Both the position numbers and the translations under genes were made by a program. A stretch of DNA of 64,000 nucleotides, taken from Amycolatopsis albispora. GTDB taxonomy: Bacteria; Actinomycetota; Actinomycetes; Mycobacteriales; Pseudonocardiaceae. Positions 14,767 to 22,586 of this stretch are shown piece after piece. The stretch is taken from assembly GCF_003312875.1 (NCBI RefSeq), contig NZ_CP015163.1, positions 2,294,001 to 2,358,000 on the forward strand, in the 5' to 3' direction. The notes below the pieces were generated by a model. That model did no database searches. It was not told the DNA's origin and saw only the letters and a program-made list of their open reading frames with translations. Every line of letters starts with the position of its first letter. Position 1 is the stretch's first letter.

Positions 14767-15639
14767 GTGACCGATACCGACGACGGCCTGGAGAGCTGGC
14801 TCCGCAGCCGCCTGCCCGAACGCGGGCTGCGGCCGCGCTCGGCGGCCGTGCTGGAACTCCTGGTGTCCCAGCCGCGCCGGGCGTCGTTCGGCTCGACCGG
14901 TGAGCTGGCGCAGCTCGCCGGGGTCAACGTGGCCACGGTGACCAGGACCGCGCAGGCGCTCGGCTTCGCCGGCTGGCCCGCGCTGCAACAGGAGTTGCGG
15001 GCGCGGTACCTGTCCTCGCTCAGCGCCCCGCAGGTCGCCGAGGAGCACAACGGCGTCGGGTCGCCCGCGTCGGCGTCCCTGCGCCGGGACCTGGACAGCC
15101 TCGCCCTGCTCAACCGCCGCTTCGACGAGTCAGCCATCAAGGCCGTGGCCGAGGCGATCGCGGCGGCGCGGCGGACGGTGGTGATCGCCGACGGCAGTTA
15201 CGCCGCGGTCGGCATCGCGTTCGCGCACAACGCGCGCCTGGCCGGGTACGACGTGCAGGCGGTGACGGCCGGTGACGCCGAACTCGCCAACCACACCGCG
15301 AAGATGACCGAGGACGACGTGCTGGTGGCGATCAGCTTCTGGCGCCTGTACGAAAGCACCGTGCTCGCCGCCGACGAGGCGAAACGCCGTGGTGCCAAGG
15401 TTTTCGCGGTGACCGACGCGGCGAGCCCGGCGCTGGCGGGGGCGGCCGACCAGGTGCTGATGGTGCCCGCCGAGGGGGTCACCTTCTTCCCGTCACTGAC
15501 CGGCGGCATGGCGCTGGTGCAGGCCATCGTGGCGCAGCTGGCGGCCGTCGATCCGCGCCGCACCAGCGAATCCATCGAAGCCGCGGAGGCCATGTGGTCC
15601 CGGTTCGACCTTCTCCACCGGCGGCCGAGCAAGAGCTGA
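14767..15639 (+). CDS. MurR/RpiR-family regulator with SIS domain
   Basis: The product is 290 residues from GTG 14767. Residues 20-95 are the RpiR helix-turn-helix (LAQLAGVNVATVTRTAQALG, FAGWPALQQELRARYL). Residues about 125-270 form a SIS sugar-isomerase fold with VVIADGSYAAVGIAFAHNAR, MTEDDVLVAISFWRLYESTV and RGAKVFAVTDAASPALAG. SIS domains usually sense phosphosugars; RpiR proteins near amidohydrolases may sense other ligands. It is divergent from the transporter-GAF-amidohydrolase operon with 115 bases between start codons, so it probably controls that operon. Confidence 0.9.
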   Translation: MTDTDDGLESWLRSRLPERGLRPRSAAVLELLVSQPRRASFGSTGELAQLAGVNVATVTRTAQALGFAGWPALQQELRARYLSSLSAPQVAEEHNGVGSPASASLRRDLDSLALLNRRFDESAIKAVAEAIAAARRTVVIADGSYAAVGIAFAHNARLAGYDVQAVTAGDAELANHTAKMTEDDVLVAISFWRLYESTVLAADEAKRRGAKVFAVTDAASPALAGAADQVLMVPAEGVTFFPSLTGGMALVQAIVAQLAAVDPRRTSESIEAAEAMWSRFDLLHRRPSKS

Positions 15640-15650
15640 GCCGGCGAGCG

Positions 15651-16289
15651 CTACTCCTTGCGGCCGCTGACGGCCAGGCCGACGCCGAGCCCGACCATGG
15701 TGAGCCCCGCCGCGCCGCCGACCAGGTCCAGGCGCCGCGACGAGCGGCCGAACCAGGCCCGGACCGCGCCCGCCGCCACGCCCCACACGGAGTCCATCGC
15801 CAGCGCGATCACGGCGAACACCGCACCCAGCACCACCATCTGCAGACCGGCGTGCCCGGCGGACGGATCGGCGAACTGCGGCAGGATCGCCGCGAAGAAC
15901 ACCACGGTCTTCGGGTTCGTCACGCCCACGATGAAGCCCTGCAGCAGCGTGCGCCCGCCGCCGATCGGGGCCGCCCGCGCTTCGAAGGCCTCCCGCAGCG
16001 CCCGGCGGCGCCGGATCGTCTGGACTCCCAGGTAGATCAGGTACGCGGCGCCGGCCAGCTTGATCACGGTGTAGACCACGGCCGAGGTCTGGACGATCGC
16101 GCCCACCCCGACGGCGACGGCCGTGGCGGCGGTGAAGCTGCCGAGCGCCCCGCCGGCCACGGTCGTCAGCGCGGCCCGGCGGCCGTGGGCGAGCGCGCGG
16201 CTGATCGCGAACAGCACGGCGGGCCCCGGGATGAGGATCAGCAGCAACGACGCGAGCGCGAAAGCGGCCAGACGATCGGGCGATGGCAT
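15651..16289 (-). CDS. LysE/RhtB-family exporter
   Basis: The product is 212 residues with six predicted membrane helices. The N-terminal LLILIPGPAVLFAISRALAH carries the PGP signature of the LysE superfamily. The middle segment LLQGFIVGVTNPKTVVFFAA has the conserved NPK motif. Members export amino acids such as lysine, homoserine or threonine, or related small amines. The exact substrate cannot be deduced. The gene is convergent with the RpiR gene (12-base gap), stands alone, and has no clear regulator of the LysG type beside it. Confidence 0.9.
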   Translation of the reverse strand: MPSPDRLAAFALASLLLILIPGPAVLFAISRALAHGRRAALTTVAGGALGSFTAATAVAVGVGAIVQTSAVVYTVIKLAGAAYLIYLGVQTIRRRRALREAFEARAAPIGGGRTLLQGFIVGVTNPKTVVFFAAILPQFADPSAGHAGLQMVVLGAVFAVIALAMDSVWGVAAGAVRAWFGRSSRRLDLVGGAAGLTMVGLGVGLAVSGRKE

Positions 16290-16351
16290 GCGGCCAGGCT
16301 AGACGATCACGACCCCGGGTGGCCGTGCCCGAGCCAGGGTTTCCGGTGACC

Positions 16352-17008
16352 TCAGGTGACCTCGGCCAGTGCCCTGATCACCTCGGCGGCCATGACCGCC
16401 TGACCGGCACCGGCGAAGTGGATGCCGTCCGCGCTGAGCAGGTCCGGCCGGTCGTTCACCGGGTGGTCCCACATCTCGATCACCAGCGCGCCGTGCTCGG
16501 CGGCGATGGTGCGGACCAAGGCGTTGAGCCGCCGCACGCGGTCCGGGAAGGCGGGGAACTCGGGCACGGTGAACGCCCGGCCGAGCGTGAACGTGGTCAG
16601 CAGCGCTCCGGTATCGACGGACAGTGCGAACAACCGGCGCAGATTTCCTTCGATGGCACCAAAATCCGGCTCCGGCCGCCAGAGATCGTTGGCACCGCAG
16701 CTGAGGTGCACCAGGTCGGGTTCGAAGGCGAGCAGGCCGTCGGCCTGGTGCGCGAGCGTCCGGCCGGTGGTCGCGCCGATCGTGCCGGTGTTGCGGTAGG
16801 CCAGATCCGGGTGGTGCGACCGCAGCGCGGCCGCCACGCGCTCGGCCCACGGCAGCGGCGCGTAGCCGGGACTCGGGTCGCCGGTGCCCGCGGCGAGGCT
16901 GTCGCCGAGCACGGCGAAACGGTGCCATGGCGCGCCTTCGAGCAGGCGGGCGGCCTCGGCCGGGGACAGGCAGAAGGGGTCGGTGCCTTCGGTCAGGAGT
17001 GCGGTCAC
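16352..17008 (-). CDS. SGNH/GDSL-family hydrolase
   Basis: The product is 218 residues from GTG 17008. The block order is that of SGNH hydrolases: FAVLGDSLAAGTGDP (nucleophile Ser in GDSL), NTGTIGATTGRT (Gly block), LSCGANDLW (Asn block, GxND) and SADGIHFAGAGQ (DxxH, catalytic Asp and His). No signal peptide is visible, so it acts in the cytoplasm. Family enzymes are esterases, lipases or deacetylases. It is divergent from a TetR gene, with a perfect 16-base palindrome in the 57-base gap that overlaps its expected promoter. It is therefore very likely the target of that regulator. Confidence 0.9.
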   Translation of the reverse strand: MTALLTEGTDPFCLSPAEAARLLEGAPWHRFAVLGDSLAAGTGDPSPGYAPLPWAERVAAALRSHHPDLAYRNTGTIGATTGRTLAHQADGLLAFEPDLVHLSCGANDLWRPEPDFGAIEGNLRRLFALSVDTGALLTTFTLGRAFTVPEFPAFPDRVRRLNALVRTIAAEHGALVIEMWDHPVNDRPDLLSADGIHFAGAGQAVMAAEVIRALAEVT

Positions 17009-17017
17009 GAGATAAAC

Positions 17018-17033
17018 ATACGACCGGTCGTAT
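17018..17033. promoter_or_regulatory. TetR operator: perfect 16-base palindrome
   Basis: ATACGACCGGTCGTAT reads the same on both strands. It lies 9 bases from the GDSL start (17008) and 32 bases from the TetR start (17066), so bound protein would block both divergent promoters. Confidence 0.75.
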
Positions 17034-17065
17034 TGTTTTCTCAAGACCTGTGCCAGGATGGACCC

Positions 17066-17677
17066 GTGACCACGGAAATCTCCGACGGGCGGCTGCTGCG
17101 CGGCGCCCGCGCCCGGCAGACCATCGCCCGCCACGCGGTCGACCTCGCCTCGTTCGACGGGCTCACCGCGATGAGCATCGGCCGGGTGGCCAGCGCGCTC
17201 GGGGTGAGCAAGAGCGGGGTGCAGACCCTGTTCGGTACCAAGGAAAACCTGCAGCTGGCGGCGGTCGAGACGGCGCGTGAGGCGTTCCTGGACGCGGTCG
17301 TGCGCCCGGCCAAGGACACCGAGCCCGGCGTCGCCCGGCTGCGGGCGTTGCTCGAGCAGTGGATCCGGTACGTGACCGTGCCGCTGTTCCCCGGCGGCTG
17401 CTTCCGCGCCGCGAACCTCGCCGAGTTCGACTCCAAGCCCGGCCCGGTCCGCGACGCCCTCGTCCGCGACCAGCGCGACTGGCAGGAACTGCTCGCCGCC
17501 CAGTTCCGGCACGCGGTCGAAGCCGGGGAAATCCAGGAACTCGACCCCGAACTCGCCGCCTTCCAGCTCGACGCCGTGCTGTGCGCGGCGAACACCGCGC
17601 TGCGCCTCGGCGACGACACCGCGGTGACCAAGGTCCGCCGTGTGGTCGACGGCCTGCTCCGGCCCGCCGGGTCCTAG
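17066..17677 (+). CDS. TetR-family repressor
   Basis: The product is 203 residues from GTG 17066. The DNA-binding part is RARQTIARHAVDLASFDGLT, then SIGRVASALGVSKSGVQTLF and GTKENLQLAAV. The C-terminal domain (WIRYVTVPLFPGGCFRAANL, DAVLCAANTALRLGD) resembles the TetR_C_16/33-type ligand pockets found in regulators of small-molecule catabolism. It is divergent from the GDSL hydrolase gene, and the palindrome between them is its likely operator, giving self-control and control of the hydrolase. The ligand may be an ester or its product (inference). Confidence 0.9.
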   Translation: MTTEISDGRLLRGARARQTIARHAVDLASFDGLTAMSIGRVASALGVSKSGVQTLFGTKENLQLAAVETAREAFLDAVVRPAKDTEPGVARLRALLEQWIRYVTVPLFPGGCFRAANLAEFDSKPGPVRDALVRDQRDWQELLAAQFRHAVEAGEIQELDPELAAFQLDAVLCAANTALRLGDDTAVTKVRRVVDGLLRPAGS

Positions 17678-17707
17678 ACTGGACGCCCGTGAACTTGGGG
17701 GTGTGAC

Positions 17708-18058
17708 GTGGGTGTGCGCAGCGAGGAGTTCCAGCGCATGGTGGACGCGCTGGCCGAGGTCCAGCGTGCGAAGGGCAGCGAGTACACCTCATACAGCGTG
17801 CGCGGCAAGCGGTTCGGCTACTACTGGCCGCGGACGCAGACGGTCGGGCTGAAGCAGACGCTGTCCGAGCAGGAGGCGCTGGTCGCCGAGCGGCCGGAGG
17901 TGTTCGAGGTGCAGTTCACCGCCGGCGGCTTCGGCTGGGTGGTGGTGTACCTGGAGGGCATCGACGCCGACGAGCTGGCCGAGCTGGTCTACGAGGCCTG
18001 GCGGCTGTCCGCGCCGGAGGAACTCGTCGAGCAGACCCCCTGGCCGACGGCGAGCTGA
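17708..18058 (+). CDS. MmcQ/YjbR-family protein
   Basis: The product is 116 residues from GTG 17708. It has the compact YjbR-like alpha/beta fold pattern: FQRMVDALAEVQRAKGSEY, GKRFGYYWPRTQTVGLKQTL, PEVFEVQFTAGGFGWVVVYL and ADELAELVYEAWRLSAP. The family is annotated as DNA-binding from structure, but a cellular role is not established. It starts 30 bases after the TetR stop and could be co-transcribed with it. It is convergent with the toxin-antitoxin pair (6-base gap). Confidence 0.8.
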   Translation: MGVRSEEFQRMVDALAEVQRAKGSEYTSYSVRGKRFGYYWPRTQTVGLKQTLSEQEALVAERPEVFEVQFTAGGFGWVVVYLEGIDADELAELVYEAWRLSAPEELVEQTPWPTAS

Positions 18059-18064
18059 CCCCCG

Positions 18065-18364
18065 TCACAGGTCCAGTGCCGCCCGGAGTGCGATGTCGAT
18101 GCGCTCCTGGACGTCCAGGCCGACCTCGGCGATTCGTTCGTCGAGCCAGGGCCGGTAGAGCCTGGTCAGGTTGAGCGTGGAGATCCAGTACCGCCCGTCC
18201 ACGGCCACGCCCAGGATGTCCTGGGGATCGCGGTCGAGCAGCTCGGTGCCGAGCAGCCATGGCCGCTCGGAGTCGTTCACGCCGTCCGAGGACAGCAGCA
18301 GGACGTTGCGCTGACGAGCCGGTTCGGTCGGGGGGTGGTACGTCCAGACTTCACCCCTCCGCAC
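18065..18364 (-). CDS. MazF/PemK-like toxin of a type II toxin-antitoxin pair
   Basis: The product is 99 residues from GTG 18364. The start RRGEVWTYHPPTEPARQRNV and the following LLLSSDGVNDSERPWLLG resemble the MazF RGDIWxVDL and VVSSDxxN strands. The end WLDERIAEVGLDVQERIDIA matches the C-terminal helix of the family. MazF toxins cut mRNA or tRNA at short sequences. The conserved Arg of RRGEVW and the Ser of LSSD are present. GTG 18364 is chosen over a start at 18382 because a GGAGGAGG box inside the antitoxin lies six bases upstream. It overlaps the antitoxin by 14 bases, as expected for coupled toxin expression. Confidence 0.75.
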   Translation of the reverse strand: MRRGEVWTYHPPTEPARQRNVLLLSSDGVNDSERPWLLGTELLDRDPQDILGVAVDGRYWISTLNLTRLYRPWLDERIAEVGLDVQERIDIALRAALDL

Positions 18365-18584
18365 GCAGGTCCTCCTCCGCACGGGCGCGCTCCAGCTCGT
18401 CGGCGAGCGCCAGTGCCTCGGCCTGCTTGGTCTCGGTGTGCGGGGTGTACCCGGTGCGGACGGCCTCCCGGCGGGCGGCCTTGGACAACCAGGACGAGAC
18501 GGAGATGCCGTGGGCCTTCGCGGCCCGTTCGGCGAACTCGAGCGCCCCGGCGTCCAGCGAGAGTGTGACCTTACGCGTTGCCAT
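18351..18584 (-). CDS. Ribbon-helix-helix-type antitoxin
   Basis: The product is 77 residues. The N-terminal TRKVTLSLDAGALEFAERAA and ISVSSWLSKAARREA fit a ribbon-helix-helix DNA-binding domain. The acidic tail KQAEALALADELERARAEED is the probable toxin-neutralising part. A -10-like TACGAT on the minus strand (18597-18592) ends seven bases before the ATG, so the transcript may be leaderless. TACC repeats around it could be the autoregulatory operator. The pair stands alone between the YjbR and Lrp genes. Confidence 0.75.
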   Translation of the reverse strand: MATRKVTLSLDAGALEFAERAAKAHGISVSSWLSKAARREAVRTGYTPHTETKQAEALALADELERARAEEDLRAEG

Positions 18585-18615
18585 ACCTTTTATCGTACCA
18601 GTCGCCCGGCGCGGG

Positions 18616-19068
18616 TCAGAGCGTCGGCGAGCGGCCCTCGAACGGGGTGGACAGCACCACCGTGGTCCGCGTGGACACCTTCGCCGCCTCGCGGATCCGG
18701 CGCAGCAGGTCCTCCAGCCCCAGCGGCGAGGCCACCCGCACCAGCAGGATGTAGGACTCGTCGCCGGCCACCGAATAACACGACTCGATCTCGGTGATGT
18801 GCTGCAGCCGCGTCGGGTAGTCGTCGGGCGCGGCCGGGTCGTTCGGGGTGAGCGAGATCAGCGCGGTCAGCGGCAGGCCGATCTGCTCGCCGTCCAGCCG
18901 CGCCGAGTACCCCCGGATCACGCCGCGCTGCTCCAGCCGCTTGACGCGCTGGTGCACCGCGGAAACCGAGAGCCCGACCCGCTCGGCGAGATCGGTGAAG
19001 CTGCACCGCCCGTCCGCGGCCAGCTCACGCGCGATCGCCCGGTCGAGCGGCTCCAGCGGGGCGGTCAA
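18616..19068 (-). CDS. Lrp/AsnC-family regulator
   Basis: The product is 150 residues. The N-terminal helix-turn-helix is LDRAIARELAADGRCSFTDL and GLSVSAVHQRVKRLEQRGVI. The C-terminal RAM ligand domain is PLTALISLTP...ITEIESCYSVAGDESYILLV. The start codon is TTG at 19068, overlapping the TGA stop of the M24 peptidase gene (TTGA), so it is translated in step with the peptidase. Lrp proteins respond to amino acids. Coupling to a prolidase-like enzyme suggests it senses peptide-derived amino acids (inference). Confidence 0.9.
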   Translation of the reverse strand: MTAPLEPLDRAIARELAADGRCSFTDLAERVGLSVSAVHQRVKRLEQRGVIRGYSARLDGEQIGLPLTALISLTPNDPAAPDDYPTRLQHITEIESCYSVAGDESYILLVRVASPLGLEDLLRRIREAAKVSTRTTVVLSTPFEGRSPTL

Positions 19069-20201
19069 AGCGCGACCAGCTCGTGCGGCCGGTTGTTCAC
19101 CGCCTCCACCCCGGTTTCGGTGACCACCACGATGTCCTCGATCCGCGCGCCCCAGCGGCCCGGCTGGTAGATGCCCGGCTCCACGCTGAAGGCCATCCCC
19201 GGCTCCAGGGGCAGCGCGTTGCCCTTGATGATGTAGGGCTCCTCGTGCACGTCCAGGCCGATGCCGTGGCCGGTGCGGTGGATGAAGTACTCGCCGAACC
19301 CGGCGTCGGCGATCACGTCGCGGGCGGCCGCGTCGATCGACTCGGCGGTCACGCCGGGGCGCACCGCCTCGACCGCGGCCCGCTGCGCGCGCTGGAGCAC
19401 CGCGTAGGTCTCGGCCACGTCCGCGTCACGCGGTGTGCCGAGCACGTAGGTGCGGGTGGAGTCGGAGTTGTAGCCGTCGGGCAGCGGGCCGCCGATGTCG
19501 ACGACCACCACGTCGCCGTCCTCGATCACCTTGTCCGACACGTCGTGGTGCGGGCTGGCGCCGTTCGGCCCGGAGCCGACGATGACAAAGGCGGCCTCGG
19601 TGTGGCCCTCGGCCACGATCGCCGCGGCGATGTCCGCGCCGACCTCGGCCTCGGTGCGGCCCGGCTTGAGCCATTCGGCCATCCTGGCGTGCACGCGGTC
19701 GATGGCCTCGCCCGCCTGGCGCAGCGAGGCGATCTCGGTGGCGTCCTTGCGCATCCGCAGCTCGCGGACCACCGGACCGGCCAGCGTCTGCTCGGCCCCG
19801 GCGATCGCGTCGCGCAGGCCCAGCACGTGCAGCGCGGGGGTGAAGTCGCTGACCGCCACCCGGCCCGGCTTGCCGAGCAGCCCGGCCACCAGCCGGTAGG
19901 CGTCCTCGCCGTCGACCCAGGTGTGCAGTTCGACGCCGAGCGCCTCGGTGGGCACGTCGGCGTAACCGGGCGCCTCCAGCTTCGGCACCACCAGCGCGGG
20001 CGTGCCGTCGGCGGGGACCACCAGCGCGGTGAGCCGCTCGAACGAGCCGCCGGCCTGGCCGATCAGGTACCGGAGGTCCGACCCGGGCGCGATCACCAGC
20101 GCGTCGGTGTCCGCGGCGGCCGCGGCCTGCCTGGCCCGGTCGAGACGAGCGCGAAGGGCGGCGGCATCGGGGGCTGGGGTGTGCAGGGATCGGCGTGCCA
20201 T
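19065..20201 (-). CDS. M24B-family Xaa-Pro aminopeptidase/dipeptidase
   Basis: The product is 378 residues from ATG 20201. A creatinase-like N-terminal domain (about 15-140) precedes the pita-bread catalytic domain. All five metal ligands are visible: VVVVDIGG and NSDSTRTY for the two Asp, HRTGHGIGLDVHEEP for His, FSVEPGIY for Glu and ARIEDIVVVT for the last Glu. The enzyme should remove residues next to proline, in the cytoplasm. The position beside the 5'-3' exonuclease gene matches pepE next to Rv2090 in M. tuberculosis. It is translationally coupled to the Lrp gene downstream. Confidence 0.92.
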   Translation of the reverse strand: MARRSLHTPAPDAAALRARLDRARQAAAAADTDALVIAPGSDLRYLIGQAGGSFERLTALVVPADGTPALVVPKLEAPGYADVPTEALGVELHTWVDGEDAYRLVAGLLGKPGRVAVSDFTPALHVLGLRDAIAGAEQTLAGPVVRELRMRKDATEIASLRQAGEAIDRVHARMAEWLKPGRTEAEVGADIAAAIVAEGHTEAAFVIVGSGPNGASPHHDVSDKVIEDGDVVVVDIGGPLPDGYNSDSTRTYVLGTPRDADVAETYAVLQRAQRAAVEAVRPGVTAESIDAAARDVIADAGFGEYFIHRTGHGIGLDVHEEPYIIKGNALPLEPGMAFSVEPGIYQPGRWGARIEDIVVVTETGVEAVNNRPHELVAL

Positions 20202-20418
20202 GGCCCGAATCCTAGCCTGGCCCCACCACCCCCAGCCCGGCGAGCGGCGGCGCGTCGAGCACGCCACCGGCACCCTCCCGCGATCACGAGTCCCACGATC
20301 GTGCGGTCGTGCCACCCCATCGTGCCGTGCGGGCACGCGGCATCCGCCCGCCCAGCCCGGTGGTTTTTTCCGCAAGCCGGGAGAACCGGGGCGGGGGTTT
20401 CGTGGCAGGCTGTTGCGG

Positions 20419-21366
20419 GTGACCGCACCTCTGGCCCTGCTGGACTCCGCCAGCCTCTACTTCCGCGCCTTCTACGGCGTTCCCGAGTCGATGACCGCGC
20501 CGGACGGGACCCCGGTGAACGCCGTGCGCGGGTTCACCGACACCGTCGCCCGCATCCTCAGCGAGCGGAAGCCGTCACGGCTGGTCGCCTGCCTCGACGC
20601 CGACTGGCGGCCGCAGTTCCGGGTGGACCTGCTGCCCACCTACAAAACGCACCGCGTCGCCGACGAAGAGGTCAACGCCGAGGAGGTGCCGGACACGCTC
20701 AGCCCGCAGGTGCCGATCATCATCGACCTGCTGGAGGCGGTCGGCCTGGCCACCGCCGAGGCCGCCGGGTACGAGGCGGACGACGTGATCGGCGCGCTGA
20801 CCGTGCACGAGACCGAATCGCCGGTCGAGGTGATCACCGGTGACCGCGACCTGTTCCAGCTGGTGCGCAACGAACCCACCCCGGCGTCGGTCGTCTACGT
20901 GGGCCGCGGCTGGATGAAGAAGGAGATCCTCGACCCGGCCGCGCTCGCCGCGAAGTACAACGTGCCGGTGGAGAACGCGGGCGCCGCCTACGCCGATATG
21001 GCCGCGCTGCGTGGCGACCCCTCCGACGGCCTGCCGGGCGTGCCCGGCATCGGCGAGAAGACCGCGGCGAAGCTGATCACCCAGTACGGCTCGCTCGAAG
21101 CGCTGATCGAGGCGGGCCGCAACGGGGACAGCGGCATTCCGCTGAAAACCCGCATCCGGCTGACCGAAGCGGCCAACTACCTCGCCGCCGCGCCGACCGT
21201 GGTGCGGGTGGCCGCCGACGCGCCGGTGAAGATGTCGCGCCCGGACCGCGTGCCCGCCGAGCCCGCCGACCCGGCACGGGTCGCCGAGCTGGCGGAACGC
21301 TGGGGCCTGGGCACCTCGGTGGACCGCCTGCTCAAGGCACTGCCGATCGCCGCCGCTCAGAAGTAG
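20419..21366 (+). CDS. 5'-3' exonuclease (PolI N-terminal-like FEN family)
   Basis: The product is 315 residues from GTG 20419. It has the 53EXO layout: LLDSASLYFRAFYGVPE, VACLDADWRPQFRVDLLPTY, AAGYEADDVIGALTVHE and VEVITGDRDLFQLV carry the acidic metal-binding residues. The H3TH motif is in LRGDPSDGLPGVPGIGEKTA. It is a stand-alone flap/5' nuclease like M. tuberculosis Rv2090, with roles expected in RNA-primer or repair processing. The 217-base gap before it holds only weak dyads, for example CACGATCGTG at 20294. Its end overlaps the convergent Eis-like gene by ten bases. Confidence 0.92.
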   Translation: MTAPLALLDSASLYFRAFYGVPESMTAPDGTPVNAVRGFTDTVARILSERKPSRLVACLDADWRPQFRVDLLPTYKTHRVADEEVNAEEVPDTLSPQVPIIIDLLEAVGLATAEAAGYEADDVIGALTVHETESPVEVITGDRDLFQLVRNEPTPASVVYVGRGWMKKEILDPAALAAKYNVPVENAGAAYADMAALRGDPSDGLPGVPGIGEKTAAKLITQYGSLEALIEAGRNGDSGIPLKTRIRLTEAANYLAAAPTVVRVAADAPVKMSRPDRVPAEPADPARVAELAERWGLGTSVDRLLKALPIAAAQK

Positions 21367-22577
21367 GTCCCGCACCAGGGGCGGGCCCCGGTGCGGAACA
21401 GCTCGTCCGCCGCGGGCAGCGCGGCCGGATCGCTCACCGTGATCCGGCCCGCCCCGGCGAGCGCGCTCGCCGTCCACTCCCCCAGGTACAGCATCGCCAG
21501 CACCTCGGCGTCCATCCGCAGCTGCGCGGGCGCCTCGGTCCGCACCGCGCCGTCCGGCGAAATCCGGTAGGCGCCGGTGTTCTCCGGCAGCAACCGGTCT
21601 TCGAGGCCGAGCACCACCGGCGGCGCCTCGCGATAGGTGCGCGCGGCCAGCGCGGCGCCCGCGTCCAGCAGCCGCAGCCAGGTGTGGTCCCCCACGCCGG
21701 TGGTCTGGACCGCGCGGGCGTCCACCACCATCGCGCGCAGCGGTTCGTCGAGCGGGCGCATCGGCGCGCGGATCTCGTCGGTCAGGTCCATGCCGATCAG
21801 GAACCGCCACAGCCCGGCCAGCGCGGCGGGATCGGCGGCGTGCAGGTCGCGGACCGCCAGCACGGCACCGCGTTCGGGATCGTCGTGCGTGCGCTGGTCG
21901 ATGGCCCGGAACACGACGAAGCCGTCTTCGCCGTCGGTGCCGATGTGCACGGCGACGCGGTAGTCGCCACCGCCGCCGCGCACCAGCCGGTCGTGGTAGC
22001 CGGGCCACCACAGCCCGGGCCGCAGGATCATGCCCGGCCGGTGCAGCCCGATCCGCCGGTACAGCCCGGGCACGCGGCTGATCGCCTCGTCACCGTCGAG
22101 CAGCCGCACCCGCCCGCTCGACGGCACCTCGGGTCGCAGTGCCGCGCGTGCGGTGACGATCCGCAGATCCTGTCCCAGCACCGCGACGCCGTACCCGAAG
22201 CGGCCGTAGATGGTCGCCTCGCTCGCGTGCAGCGAGGCGAGCAGGTCACCGCGGCGCACGCAGTCGCGCAGCTGCTCGGTCAGCAGCGCGGTGACCACGC
22301 CGCGGCGGGTGTGGTCGGCTCGCACCGCCACCCCGTCGACGGCCGCCGCCGGCAGGGTTTTCCCGCCGGGCACGGCCAGCGCGGTGGCGAACGAACTGGT
22401 CATGCCGATCGGCGTGGCACCGTCGAAGGCGCCGAAGGTGCGGTCGGCCGGGAAGGACGGCCCGACCTTCGCCCACGCCTCGTCGTCGGGCGGGCTCCCG
22501 TGCAGTGCCTCGGCCAGCAGGCCGTGGACGGCCCGCCGCTCACCCTCCGCGATCGGGCGCACGTCGAAGTCGTTCAT
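21357..22577 (-). CDS. Eis-type GNAT N-acetyltransferase, copy 1
   Basis: The product is 406 residues, the usual Eis length. An N-terminal GNAT domain has the acetyl-CoA loop VDGVAVRADHTRRGVVTALL. The family motif YGRFGYGVA follows, then a second GNAT-like domain and a sterol-carrier-like C-terminal domain (MDAEVLAMLYLGEWTASALA). It ends at Phe, whose carboxylate is the catalytic base in Eis. Eis enzymes acetylate amines, including aminoglycosides and protein lysines. Here it follows a DUF4333 lipoprotein gene by nine bases and forms one of two adjacent DUF4333 + Eis modules. Confidence 0.92.
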   Translation of the reverse strand: MNDFDVRPIAEGERRAVHGLLAEALHGSPPDDEAWAKVGPSFPADRTFGAFDGATPIGMTSSFATALAVPGGKTLPAAAVDGVAVRADHTRRGVVTALLTEQLRDCVRRGDLLASLHASEATIYGRFGYGVAVLGQDLRIVTARAALRPEVPSSGRVRLLDGDEAISRVPGLYRRIGLHRPGMILRPGLWWPGYHDRLVRGGGGDYRVAVHIGTDGEDGFVVFRAIDQRTHDDPERGAVLAVRDLHAADPAALAGLWRFLIGMDLTDEIRAPMRPLDEPLRAMVVDARAVQTTGVGDHTWLRLLDAGAALAARTYREAPPVVLGLEDRLLPENTGAYRISPDGAVRTEAPAQLRMDAEVLAMLYLGEWTASALAGAGRITVSDPAALPAADELFRTGARPWCGTYF

Positions 22578-22586
22578 GCCCCAAAC

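Noticed and set aside
20294..20303. CACGATCGTG palindrome between the M24 peptidase and the exonuclease gene
   Set aside because: Ten-base GC-rich palindromes are common in this DNA, and there is no further symmetry or promoter nearby.
20339..20376. Intrinsic terminator suggested by a T6 run
   Set aside because: The run is not preceded by a convincing stem, and no gene ends just upstream on the plus strand.
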